Below the pieces are notes generated by a model. The model worked only from the letters and a program-made list of their open reading frames with translations. It did not search any database and had not been told where the DNA came from. A stretch of 6,989 nucleotides of DNA from Pedobacter schmidteae (GTDB lineage: Bacteria; Bacteroidota; Bacteroidia; Sphingobacteriales; Sphingobacteriaceae): assembly GCA_945906015.1 (NCBI GenBank), contig CAMDQV010000109.1, positions 1 through 6,989 of the forward strand, written 5' to 3'. The position numbers and the translations under genes were made by a program. Numbering within the stretch: the first letter of the stretch is position 1; every line of letters starts with the position of its first letter. Positions 1 to 5,496 of this stretch are shown here, piece by piece.

Positions 1-1432
1 TCTCATCATTTTCATAGATCTTATGCTCCATTGCCTTTTCAACATTCAGAATCTTTCCTTTTAATGGAAGAATTGCCTGAAAATTACGATCTCTGCCTTG
101 TTTTGCAGTTCCACCCGCTGAATCTCCCTCAACCAGGTATAATTCACAAGCAGCAGGATCATTATTTGCACAATCTGCAAGTTTTCCAGGTAAACCAGAA
201 CCACCCATTACCGTTTTTCGCTGAACCATTTCGCGTGCTTTTCGTGCAGCGGCTCTGGCAGTAGCAGCAAGGATCACCTTATTAACGATCATCCTAGCTT
301 CCTTCGGATTTTCTTCAAGATAATTGCCCAGAATCTCACCAACAGCGATATCTACTGCTCCCATTACCTCATTATTACCTAATTTGGTCTTGGTTTGTCC
401 TTCAAATTGTGGTTCCTGAACCTTTACTGATATAACAGCTGTAAGTCCTTCCCTGAAATCATCCCCTGTAATTTCGATCTTCATGTTTTTCAACATGCCC
501 GATTTTTCAGCATACGTTTTCAATGTCCGGGTTAATCCCCGACGAAATCCGGCTACATGCGTACCACCCTCATGGGTATTTATATTGTTAACATAAGAAT
601 GAACATTTTCAGTATAGGTATCATTATACTGAAGAGCCATTTCAACTGGTATTCCTTGTTTAATTCCTTCTACGTAAATAGGTTCTGGAATTATTGAAGT
701 ACGCATTGCGTCAAGGTATTTAACAAATTCTTTCAATCCACCTTCTGAGAAGAATTCTTCGAATAAGAATGAACCCTCATCGGTAGTTTCCCGCTCATCA
801 GTAAGAGTTAAGCGGATACCTTTATTCAAGTATGCTAATTCACGCAAACGTGCAGCAAGGGTATCAAATTTATAATCAGTAGTCAGCGTAAATATCTCAG
901 GGTCTGGCTGAAAGGTAACTGTTGTACCAGTTTTATCACTTTCACCAATCACCTTAACATCATACATCGGTTTACCACATGAATATTCCTGGACAAATAA
1001 TTTACCTTCACGCTGAACCTCAACCTTTAAAAGAATTGAAAGAGCATTCACACAACTTACCCCTACACCATGCAAACCTCCGGAAACTTTATAAGTATCC
1101 TTGTCAAATTTACCGCCGGCATGAAGCACAGTCATTACTACTTCTAGCGCAGATCGTTTTTCTTTGGTGTGCATGGCAGTTGGAATACCACGACCATTAT
1201 CCTCAACAGTAACGGAATTGCCTTTATGAATGGTTACATTTATGTCAGAACAATAACCGGCCAAAGCCTCATCAATTGAATTATCAACTACCTCATAAAC
1301 CAGGTGATGCAATCCTTTAAAACCGGTATCACCAATATACATTGATGGGCGCTTTCTGACCGCTTCCAGGCCTTCAAGGACCTGTATATTATCCGCCGAA
1401 TAATTAGATTTATCTTCTGTTTCTTCGCTCAT
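1..1432 (-). CDS. gyrB: DNA gyrase subunit B, N-terminal 477 residues (3' end beyond window)
   Basis: GyrB is the ATPase subunit of DNA gyrase (GyrA2GyrB2), which introduces negative supercoils in the cytoplasm. I translated the minus strand from the ATG at 1432-1430; the frame is open to the left edge, so about the last quarter of a usual ~650-residue protein is missing. The GHKL ATPase domain shows EVVDNSIDEA (residues 47-56; E47 matches the catalytic Glu and N51 the Mg-binding Asn), DNGRGIP (78-84) and SGGLHGVGVS (117-126). The transducer domain has QTKTKLGN (346-353), where K348 is the ATP-contacting Lys. The TOPRIM domain begins with EGDSAGG (435-441), followed by a GRDRNFQAILPLKGK-type stretch (446-460). 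The later DxD metal site lies outside the window. The N-terminal MSEE start and the IDEALAGYC motif favour GyrB over ParE. R141 corresponds to the aminocoumarin-contacting Arg of E. coli GyrB and is intact. It is transcribed divergently from the OmpH-like gene. The truncation is only the window edge. Confidence 0.97.
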   Translation of the reverse strand, partial: MSEETEDKSNYSADNIQVLEGLEAVRKRPSMYIGDTGFKGLHHLVYEVVDNSIDEALAGYCSDINVTIHKGNSVTVEDNGRGIPTAMHTKEKRSALEVVMTVLHAGGKFDKDTYKVSGGLHGVGVSCVNALSILLKVEVQREGKLFVQEYSCGKPMYDVKVIGESDKTGTTVTFQPDPEIFTLTTDYKFDTLAARLRELAYLNKGIRLTLTDERETTDEGSFLFEEFFSEGGLKEFVKYLDAMRTSIIPEPIYVEGIKQGIPVEMALQYNDTYTENVHSYVNNINTHEGGTHVAGFRRGLTRTLKTYAEKSGMLKNMKIEITGDDFREGLTAVISVKVQEPQFEGQTKTKLGNNEVMGAVDIAVGEILGNYLEENPKEARMIVNKVILAATARAAARKAREMVQRKTVMGGSGLPGKLADCANNDPAACELYLVEGDSAGGTAKQGRDRNFQAILPLKGKILNVEKAMEHKIYENDE

Positions 1433-1454
1433 ATTTTCTTATTACAACACCTAT

Positions 1455-1488
1455 CAAAAATAACCATTTAAGATGGAATTTGTCGCAA
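1455..1488 (-). promoter_or_regulatory. Predicted Bacteroidota-type promoter of gyrB
   Basis: On the minus strand, TATTTTTG (1462-1455) matches the Bacteroidota -7 consensus TAnnTTTG exactly. A TTG (1488-1486) lies 23 nt upstream, at the long end of the accepted -33 spacing. The -7 element ends 22 nt before the gyrB ATG, implying a leader of about 15 nt, which is A-rich with no clear Shine-Dalgarno. The match is visible in the sequence; promoter function is inferred. Confidence 0.55.
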
Positions 1489-1564
1489 TGTTGATAAAAT
1501 ATCATCACATTTATTTACCAATGATTAGGAGTAAATTAAATGGTTAGATAATGGTTTGAAAGTT

Positions 1565-1572
1565 TATATTTG
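1565..1572 (+). promoter_or_regulatory. Predicted -7 element of the OmpH-like gene promoter
   Basis: TATATTTG matches TAnnTTTG exactly and ends 20 nt before the ATG at 1593, implying a leader of about 13-15 nt. The leader ends in a run of A residues, the usual Bacteroidota context in place of a Shine-Dalgarno. A -33 TTG at proper spacing is absent; the closest is a TTA about 18 nt upstream. The element is back to back with the gyrB promoter, with about 100 bp between the two -7 boxes. Confidence 0.5.
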
Positions 1573-1592
1573 TTAAATTTTTACAAAAAAAT

Positions 1593-2186
1593 ATGAAAAA
1601 ATTAATCAAAGGTATAATTAAGAGTGCAGCAATTTTGACCATTGCAGCACTAGTTGTTTCATGTAACAAAAAAGAAACTAAATCTGCAGACTCTAAAACA
1701 AACCCATCTGCAAACAATTCTGAATCTATAGTGTATGTAAATTCAGACTCATTGTTAACTAATTATGAGTATTTCAAAGCAGTACAGCTCACTTTTCAGG
1801 AAAAATCTAAAAAGGCACAGGCTGACCTGACTGCTAAAGGTGCTGCTTTTCAACGTGAAGTTACAGCTTACCAGCAAAATTCAGGTAGTTTAAGTGCAGA
1901 TCAGCGTGCTTCTACAGAAGAAAGACTTGCTAGAAAACAACAAGAACTTGCAACATACAATCAAAATGCAGGGAGTGCACTTTCAAACGAAGAAGCTGTA
2001 GAAAATGAGAAGTTATACAATAAGGTTTCTGAATTTTTAAAGGTTCATGCTAAAGCAAAAGGATATAAAGTTGTATTGACCTATTCAAAGTCTAATCCAG
2101 CAGTTTTATTTGCTGATCAAAGCCTGGATATTACCAAAGAAGTAGTAGAAGGTTTGAATGCTGAGTATAAAAAAGACAAGAAATAA
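1593..2186 (+). CDS. OmpH/Skp-family periplasmic lipoprotein
   Basis: This 197-residue protein is probably an envelope chaperone-like protein of the OmpH/Skp family, whose members bind unfolded outer-membrane proteins in the periplasm. The N-terminus is a lipoprotein signal: MKK, a hydrophobic segment (about 8-22) and the lipobox V-V-S-C with C24 as the lipidated residue. A polar Ser/Asn/Lys linker (25-45) follows. The mature domain opens with IVYVNSDSLL (46-55), the typical IAYVD-like first strand of Skp. A long charged Gln/Lys/Glu/Ala-rich region with coiled-coil character (about 60-150) forms the tentacle helices, and the C-terminal strand-helix KVVLTYSKSNPAVLFAD (159-175) closes the fold. 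Classical Skp is a soluble protein cleaved by signal peptidase I, so lipid anchoring is a difference. The residues after C24 (NKKE) are basic, unlike the acidic surface-export signal known in Capnocytophaga and Flavobacterium, so I infer it faces the periplasm. It is a single-gene unit with its own promoter and terminator. Client proteins are unknown. Confidence 0.85.
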   Translation: MKKLIKGIIKSAAILTIAALVVSCNKKETKSADSKTNPSANNSESIVYVNSDSLLTNYEYFKAVQLTFQEKSKKAQADLTAKGAAFQREVTAYQQNSGSLSADQRASTEERLARKQQELATYNQNAGSALSNEEAVENEKLYNKVSEFLKVHAKAKGYKVVLTYSKSNPAVLFADQSLDITKEVVEGLNAEYKKDKK

Positions 2187-2225
2187 ATAGTATTCTAACT
2201 ATTAAATTAGAACCCCAGAATAGAC

Positions 2226-2261
2226 TGCCTCCAAAATTTAGAAAATATTGGGGGCATTTTT
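2226..2261 (+). terminator. Intrinsic terminator after the OmpH-like gene
   Basis: A long hairpin pairs 2226-2239 with 2243-2256. There are 13 pairs counting one G-T wobble (2230/2252), with a single A-A mismatch (2235/2247) and the triloop AGA (2240-2242). The base of the stem is GC-rich (TGCCTCC with GGGGGCA), and the right arm runs directly into TTTTT (2257-2261). The geometry is that of a rho-independent terminator for plus-strand transcription starting 40 nt after the stop codon. The minus-strand exit has no T-run, so efficient termination of the converging gene here is doubtful. A smaller perfect 6-bp inverted repeat (AATAGT/ACTATT, 2186-2191 and 2198-2203) overlaps the stop codon, with no evident role. 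Confidence 0.9.
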
Positions 2262-2307
2262 ATGAATAAACGAAAGCAGTTTAAACCTATAATTTTTCTA
2301 AAAAAAT

Positions 2308-2700
2308 CTATTCAAACCAGCCCTCCTGCAGATCATCAATTTCTCTGCGATCTCTTTTTGTGGGTCTTCCGGCACCTCTATCCCTACTTAATGTTGGACT
2401 CTGGAACATAGATTTATATTCAGGAGTATCCTCAACCGGGGTCAGGTCTTTATAAAAATTTACTGCTGTTTTTGCATCTACTCTTCGCTCCAGCAAACCA
2501 ACAACTTGTATGATTTTTTTATCGCTTCCCTTTTGTAGCGTATAAACCTCGCCTATTTTTACTACATGAGATGCTTTTAGATTTTGTCCGTTTAATTTTA
2601 TTCTTCCTGCTTTACATGCTTCGGCAGAAACACTCCTTGTTTTAAAGGCACGTATTGCCCATAAATATTTATCGATACGCAATTTCTCTGATTCATGCAT
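2308..2700 (-). CDS. hslR: Hsp15/RqcP-like S4-domain RNA-binding protein
   Basis: This 130-residue protein carries an S4 RNA-binding domain at about residues 7-67: LRIDKYLWAIRAFKTRS (7-23), A-C-K-A-G-R-I-K-L-N-G (28-38), then a V-K-I-G-E-V-Y strand (47-53). The C-terminal tail is basic and contains GRPTKRDRREIDDL (111-124), the signature extension of the Hsp15 family. Known biology: E. coli Hsp15 binds free 50S subunits that still carry peptidyl-tRNA, and the Bacillus homologue RqcP works with RqcH in ribosome-associated quality control. That this protein rescues stalled 50S complexes is inferred from the family. The Met start is supported because the S4 domain begins only six residues later. 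It converges on the OmpH-like gene and diverges from dapD. A promoter match lies only 4 nt upstream of the ATG, so the mRNA may be leaderless. I cannot tell whether it behaves as Hsp15 or as an RqcP partner; the symbol follows the E. coli name. Confidence 0.88.
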   Translation of the reverse strand: MHESEKLRIDKYLWAIRAFKTRSVSAEACKAGRIKLNGQNLKASHVVKIGEVYTLQKGSDKKIIQVVGLLERRVDAKTAVNFYKDLTPVEDTPEYKSMFQSPTLSRDRGAGRPTKRDRREIDDLQEGWFE

Positions 2701-2704
2701 TTCC

Positions 2705-2737
2705 CAAAATTACACAACAATTGATTGATTGATACAA
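2705..2737 (-). promoter_or_regulatory. Predicted promoter of the Hsp15-like gene, implying a leaderless transcript
   Basis: On the minus strand, TAATTTTG (2712-2705) matches TAnnTTTG exactly, and TTG within a T-run (2737-2735) lies 22 nt upstream, within the Bacteroidota -33/-7 spacing range. Only four bases separate the -7 box from the ATG at 2700, so transcription would start at or about the start codon. In the opposite direction, towards dapD, only a near match is present (TTAATTTG at 2757-2764, with no well-spaced TTG), so the dapD promoter is not clearly identified. Confidence 0.55.
2720..2733. repeat. Short ATTG tandem repeat, 3.5 copies
   Basis: The 14 bases 2720-2733 are three and a half perfect copies of ATTG in plus-strand reading. 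They lie wholly inside the 22-nt spacer between the predicted -33 and -7 elements of the Hsp15-like gene promoter. The copy number is low, so slippage would be rare. The repeat is visible directly; any regulatory meaning is inference. Confidence 0.8.
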
Positions 2738-2779
2738 AAATTGACAGAAAATTCCTTTAATTTGCTTTAAATTAAACGT

Positions 2780-3598
2780 ATGACTACCGAATTAAAAAAA
2801 CTGATCGAAACTGCATGGGAGGATCGTAATCTCATCAATTTAAAAGAATATAAAGATGCCATCAACAGTGTAATTGCACATCTTGATAAAGGCGAGATCA
2901 GAGTTGCCGAACAAATTGGAAATCGCTGGCATGTGAACGACTGGATCAAAAAGGCAGTTATCCTTTATTTCCCTATCAGAGAAATGAAGGAAATTGAAGT
3001 GGGCCCATTTGTGTTCCATGACAAAATGGAATTAAAAACAGACTATAAAGAGAATGGCGTCAGAGTAGTTCCTCATGGAATTGCTCGTTATGGAGCATTT
3101 CTGGCAAGAGGAGTAATCATGATGCCTTCGTATGTTAATATTGGTGCTTATGTAGATGAAGGTACAATGGTAGATACATGGGCAACGGTTGGATCATGTG
3201 CTCAAATAGGAAAGCATGTTCATTTAAGTGGTGGTGTAGGTATTGGTGGTGTTTTAGAACCTATCCAGGCCTCGCCTGTAATCATTGAAGATAATTGTTT
3301 TATTGGCTCAAGAGCCATTGTAGTGGAAGGTGTTCATGTTGAAAGAGAAGCAGTGCTTGGGGCGAACGTTGTTCTTACAGCTTCAACCAAGATCATTGAT
3401 GTAACTGGCGATGAACCTGTTGAATATAAAGGATTTGTACCTGCACGCTCCGTTGTAATACCGGGATCGTATGCAAAGAAATTCCCAGCAGGCGAATACC
3501 AAGTGCCTTGTGCATTGATCATCGGACAAAGAAAAGAATCGACAGATAAAAAAACTTCTCTTAATGAAGCACTAAGAGAAAATAATGTAGCAGTTTAA
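2780..3598 (+). CDS. dapD: 2,3,4,5-tetrahydropyridine-2,6-dicarboxylate N-succinyltransferase
   Basis: DapD transfers succinyl from succinyl-CoA to tetrahydrodipicolinate, the first committed step of the succinylase branch leading to meso-diaminopimelate (peptidoglycan) and lysine. It acts as a cytoplasmic trimer. The 272-residue length matches the family (E. coli about 274). An N-terminal helical domain (1-~90) is followed by left-handed beta-helix hexapeptide repeats (about 95-225). Within these are MMPSYVNIGAYVDEGTMVD (114-132), TWATVGSCAQIG (133-144), LSGGVGIGGVLEP (149-161) and IIEDNCFIGSR (168-178), all hallmark DapD blocks. The C-terminus (about 226-272, including YQVPCALIIGQRKES) is of the type found in Bacteroidota DapD. 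No other lysine-pathway gene lies in the window, so the gene stands apart from other dap genes here. It heads a plus-strand run of four genes, 71 bp before the glycosyltransferase. The ATG has an A/T-rich leader without a Shine-Dalgarno. Confidence 0.97.
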   Translation: MTTELKKLIETAWEDRNLINLKEYKDAINSVIAHLDKGEIRVAEQIGNRWHVNDWIKKAVILYFPIREMKEIEVGPFVFHDKMELKTDYKENGVRVVPHGIARYGAFLARGVIMMPSYVNIGAYVDEGTMVDTWATVGSCAQIGKHVHLSGGVGIGGVLEPIQASPVIIEDNCFIGSRAIVVEGVHVEREAVLGANVVLTASTKIIDVTGDEPVEYKGFVPARSVVIPGSYAKKFPAGEYQVPCALIIGQRKESTDKKTSLNEALRENNVAV

Positions 3599-3613
3599 TG
3601 CTGAAATAAGAGC

Positions 3614-3629
3614 TTTTTTAATTAAAAAA
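3614..3629. repeat. AT-only perfect palindrome between dapD and the glycosyltransferase gene
   Basis: TTTTTTAATTAAAAAA is a perfect 16-base palindrome starting 15 nt after the dapD stop. A weak 3-bp GCT/AGC stem (3600-3602 with 3611-3613) precedes the T-run, so it might act as a poor terminator. Without a GC-rich stem I do not call it one. No TAnnTTTG promoter is visible in 3599-3669, so the next gene is probably co-transcribed with dapD. Confidence 0.5.
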
Positions 3630-3669
3630 TATGTAAGCAATTCATCCTTTTTAATTGTATAGCATACAC

Positions 3670-4782
3670 ATGAAAATAGGCTTTGACGGTAAGCGCGCAA
3701 CCCAAAATTTTACTGGTTTAGGAAACTATAGCCGGTATGTGCTCAAAGTACTGGCAGAATATCATCCTGAAAATCAGTATTCTGTGTTTGTTCCTGTACC
3801 CGTACAAAAACCTTTATCTATTCTGGAATGCCCTTCAATACACTTTCAATACCCAAAAAAACAATTATTCAAAAACTTTTATAGGAGCAAAGGAATTGTT
3901 AAAGATCTCAAAAAGGAAAAAATCGACCTCTTTCACGGGCTTAGCAATGAAATTCCGATTGGTTTAAAAAAAGCAGGAATTCCATCTGTTGTGACCCTCC
4001 ATGATCTAATATTTTACAGATATCCCCAATATTACCCCTATTTTGACAGAAAGATTTATGAACTAAAGGTTCGTTATGCTTCAAAACAAGCAAATAAGAT
4101 CATTGCCGTTAGTGAACAAACGAAATCAGACCTGATCAATTTTTTCAATGTTGAAGAATCCAGGGTTGAGGTAATTTACCAAAATTGTGACCCTATCTTT
4201 AGATCAGAAGTAACAGAGCATGAAAAGACCAAAATCAGGCATACGTATAATTTACCGGAAGAATTCCTTCTGAATGTAGGCACCATAGAAACTCGTAAAA
4301 ATTCTCTTCTTATTGTAAAAGCCCTAAGGAAGCTAAAAGATACTATTCATCTGGTCATTATTGGGAAAGAAACTCCATATGCACAAGTAGTTAAAGATTT
4401 TATTACTAATAATAACCTGAAGAGCAGGGTGCACTTTCTGAAAAACGTCTCTTTCCATGACCTACCTGGAATATATCAACAAGCCAGCATATTCATATAT
4501 CCATCAAAATTCGAAGGGTTTGGTATACCAGTAGTAGAAGCTTTAAGTTCAGGAATACCTGTAATTGCAGCTAAAGGATCCTGCCTAGAAGAAGCAGGTG
4601 GCAAAAACAGCATATACGTAGATCCAACTAACAGCGATGAACTGGCAGATCAGATCAAACTGGTTATGAACAACTCAGAAAAAAGAGAGTTAATGATACG
4701 TTCAGGAATTGAACATATTAGTAATTTTTCCAATCAAAAAATTGCAGATAAATTATTCAACCTTTACCAAAACCTAATCTAA
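3670..4782 (+). CDS. GT4-type (GT-B fold) glycosyltransferase
   Basis: This 370-residue cytoplasmic retaining glycosyltransferase would use a nucleotide-activated sugar, probably for a surface polysaccharide or glycolipid. The sugar and acceptor cannot be read from the sequence. The N-terminal Rossmann domain has MKIGFDGKRATQNFTGLGNY (1-20), where the GLG loop (16-18) is the usual acceptor/phosphate-binding feature. LFHGLSNEIP (87-96) and TLHDLIFYRYP (109-119) follow, as seen in mannosyltransferase-like members. The hinge region is ANKIIAVSEQTKSDL (141-155). The C-terminal nucleotide-sugar domain has LNVGTIETRKN (201-211) and the EX7E motif E282-GFGIPVV-E290, followed by GIPVIA (295-300). There are no membrane segments. 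I start at the ATG at 3670 and not at the in-frame TTG at 3655, because MKIGFD is the normal family start and the TTG would add only YSIH. The stop codon abuts the tsaC ATG. No other polysaccharide genes are nearby, so it is an isolated glycosyltransferase among housekeeping genes. Confidence 0.9.
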   Translation: MKIGFDGKRATQNFTGLGNYSRYVLKVLAEYHPENQYSVFVPVPVQKPLSILECPSIHFQYPKKQLFKNFYRSKGIVKDLKKEKIDLFHGLSNEIPIGLKKAGIPSVVTLHDLIFYRYPQYYPYFDRKIYELKVRYASKQANKIIAVSEQTKSDLINFFNVEESRVEVIYQNCDPIFRSEVTEHEKTKIRHTYNLPEEFLLNVGTIETRKNSLLIVKALRKLKDTIHLVIIGKETPYAQVVKDFITNNNLKSRVHFLKNVSFHDLPGIYQQASIFIYPSKFEGFGIPVVEALSSGIPVIAAKGSCLEEAGGKNSIYVDPTNSDELADQIKLVMNNSEKRELMIRSGIEHISNFSNQKIADKLFNLYQNLI

Positions 4783-5349
4783 ATGCTAAGAGATGACGTA
4801 AATAAGGCATTTGAAGTATTAAAGAATGGAGGCCTGATTCTTTACCCAACCGATACTATTTGGGGTATTGGATGCGATGCTACTAATAAAGAAGCAGTTG
4901 AAAAAGTCTTCAAACTTAAAGGAAGATCGGAAGAAAAAAGTTTGATTGTTTTATTAGATAGTGCTAATAAACTTCCAAGCTATGTAAATGAGATCCCAGA
5001 AGTAGCTTATGACCTTATTGAATATGCAGAAAATCCAATGACCATTATTTATTCAAATGCAAAAAATCTGGCAAAGAATGCAATTGCCAATGACGGAAGT
5101 ATCGGTATTCGGATTGTAAAACATACATTCTGCGAACAATTACTACAGCGTTTCAGAAAACCTATCATTTCAACTTCAGCAAATTTGAGTGGACAGCCAT
5201 CCCCTTCATGCTTCAATGAAATTAGTGAGGAGATAAAAGAAGGGGTCGATTATGTAGTCAATTTGGAACAAGATGATACTTCCATAAAAAAAGCGTCTAT
5301 AATAATGAAACTTGAACCAGGAGGATTATTTTCGTTCATAAGAAAATAA
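4783..5349 (+). CDS. tsaC: Threonylcarbamoyl-AMP synthase (Sua5/YciO/YrdC/YwlC family)
   Basis: TsaC makes threonylcarbamoyl-AMP from L-threonine, bicarbonate and ATP. The TsaD complex then transfers the threonylcarbamoyl group to A37 of ANN-decoding tRNAs (t6A). The 188-residue protein is a single YrdC domain, like E. coli TsaC (about 190) and without the extra C-terminal Sua5 domain. Motifs seen: LILYPTDTIWGIGCDA (18-33), the K-x-R nucleotide-binding motif K46-G-R48 with EKSLIVLL (51-58), GSIGIRI (105-111) and ISTSANLSGQP (129-139). The YciO paralogue has a similar fold, but the PTDT, KxR and STSAN set fits an active TsaC. The TAA of the glycosyltransferase (4780-4782) is followed at once by this ATG, so translational coupling is likely. 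There is no Shine-Dalgarno. The partners TsaB, TsaD and TsaE are not in the window. Confidence 0.93.
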   Translation: MLRDDVNKAFEVLKNGGLILYPTDTIWGIGCDATNKEAVEKVFKLKGRSEEKSLIVLLDSANKLPSYVNEIPEVAYDLIEYAENPMTIIYSNAKNLAKNAIANDGSIGIRIVKHTFCEQLLQRFRKPIISTSANLSGQPSPSCFNEISEEIKEGVDYVVNLEQDDTSIKKASIIMKLEPGGLFSFIRK

Positions 5350-5388
5350 AAATACAAAAATCATAATTTAAAAGCTAATGTATTCAAT

Positions 5389-5402
5389 CACTTGAAAAAG
5401 TG
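5389..5402 (+). other. Small GAAA-loop hairpin in the tsaC-cca spacer
   Basis: CACTT (5389-5393) and AAGTG (5398-5402) form a perfect 5-bp stem around a GAAA tetraloop, a stable GNRA class. It lies 40 nt after the tsaC stop, has no T-run after it, and so is not an intrinsic terminator. It may be an mRNA 3'-end structure or chance; the rest of 5350-5441 shows no ORF or clear promoter. Confidence 0.35.
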
Positions 5403-5441
5403 CAATAATATGTTGTCCTTTGCTGATAAATAAATACCTGC

Positions 5442-5490
5442 TCAGATCAGGTTTGATGATCCCGATCTCGTCAATTGAGATCTGATCTGA
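5442..5490 (+). promoter_or_regulatory. GATC-rich nested inverted repeat just upstream of cca
   Basis: The outer arms TCAGATCA (5442-5449) and TGATCTGA (5483-5490) are perfect 8-bp complements. Inside, GATCTC (5464-5469) pairs perfectly with GAGATC (5477-5482) around the 7-nt loop GTCAATT. The right arms are contiguous, while the left side carries a 14-nt bulge (5450-5463), and that bulge sequence with its flank can form an alternative small ATCA/TGAT hairpin. Five GATC tetranucleotides fall within 5445-5487. The structure ends 6 nt before the cca ATG and is followed by TTTTAT, so it could be a leaky terminator for the upstream genes, a 5'-leader structure controlling cca translation, or a protein-binding site. 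A degenerate -7-like CAGGTTTG (5448-5455) lies inside. Function is unproven. Confidence 0.5.
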
Positions 5491-5496
5491 TTTTAT

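Noticed and set aside
31..264. 77-codon plus-strand frame inside gyrB
   Set aside because: It is opposite the GyrB TOPRIM region, whose motifs (EGDSAGG, ILPLKGK) are intact; the plus-strand protein is a low-complexity shadow.
979..1212. 77-codon plus-strand frame inside gyrB
   Set aside because: It is opposite the GHKL ATPase motifs and has no credible protein features.
1..1432. Possible disrupted or truncated gyrB
   Set aside because: The frame is open with all expected motifs in order up to the left edge; the missing part is only outside the window.
2767..2949. 60-codon minus-strand frame overlapping the dapD start
   Set aside because: It is antisense to dapD, which has full family support, and has no recognisable domain.
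3600..3619. GCT/AGC stem followed by T-run after dapD as a terminator
   Set aside because: A 3-bp stem cannot support intrinsic termination, and the T-run is part of an AT-only palindrome. Read-through into the glycosyltransferase gene is more likely.
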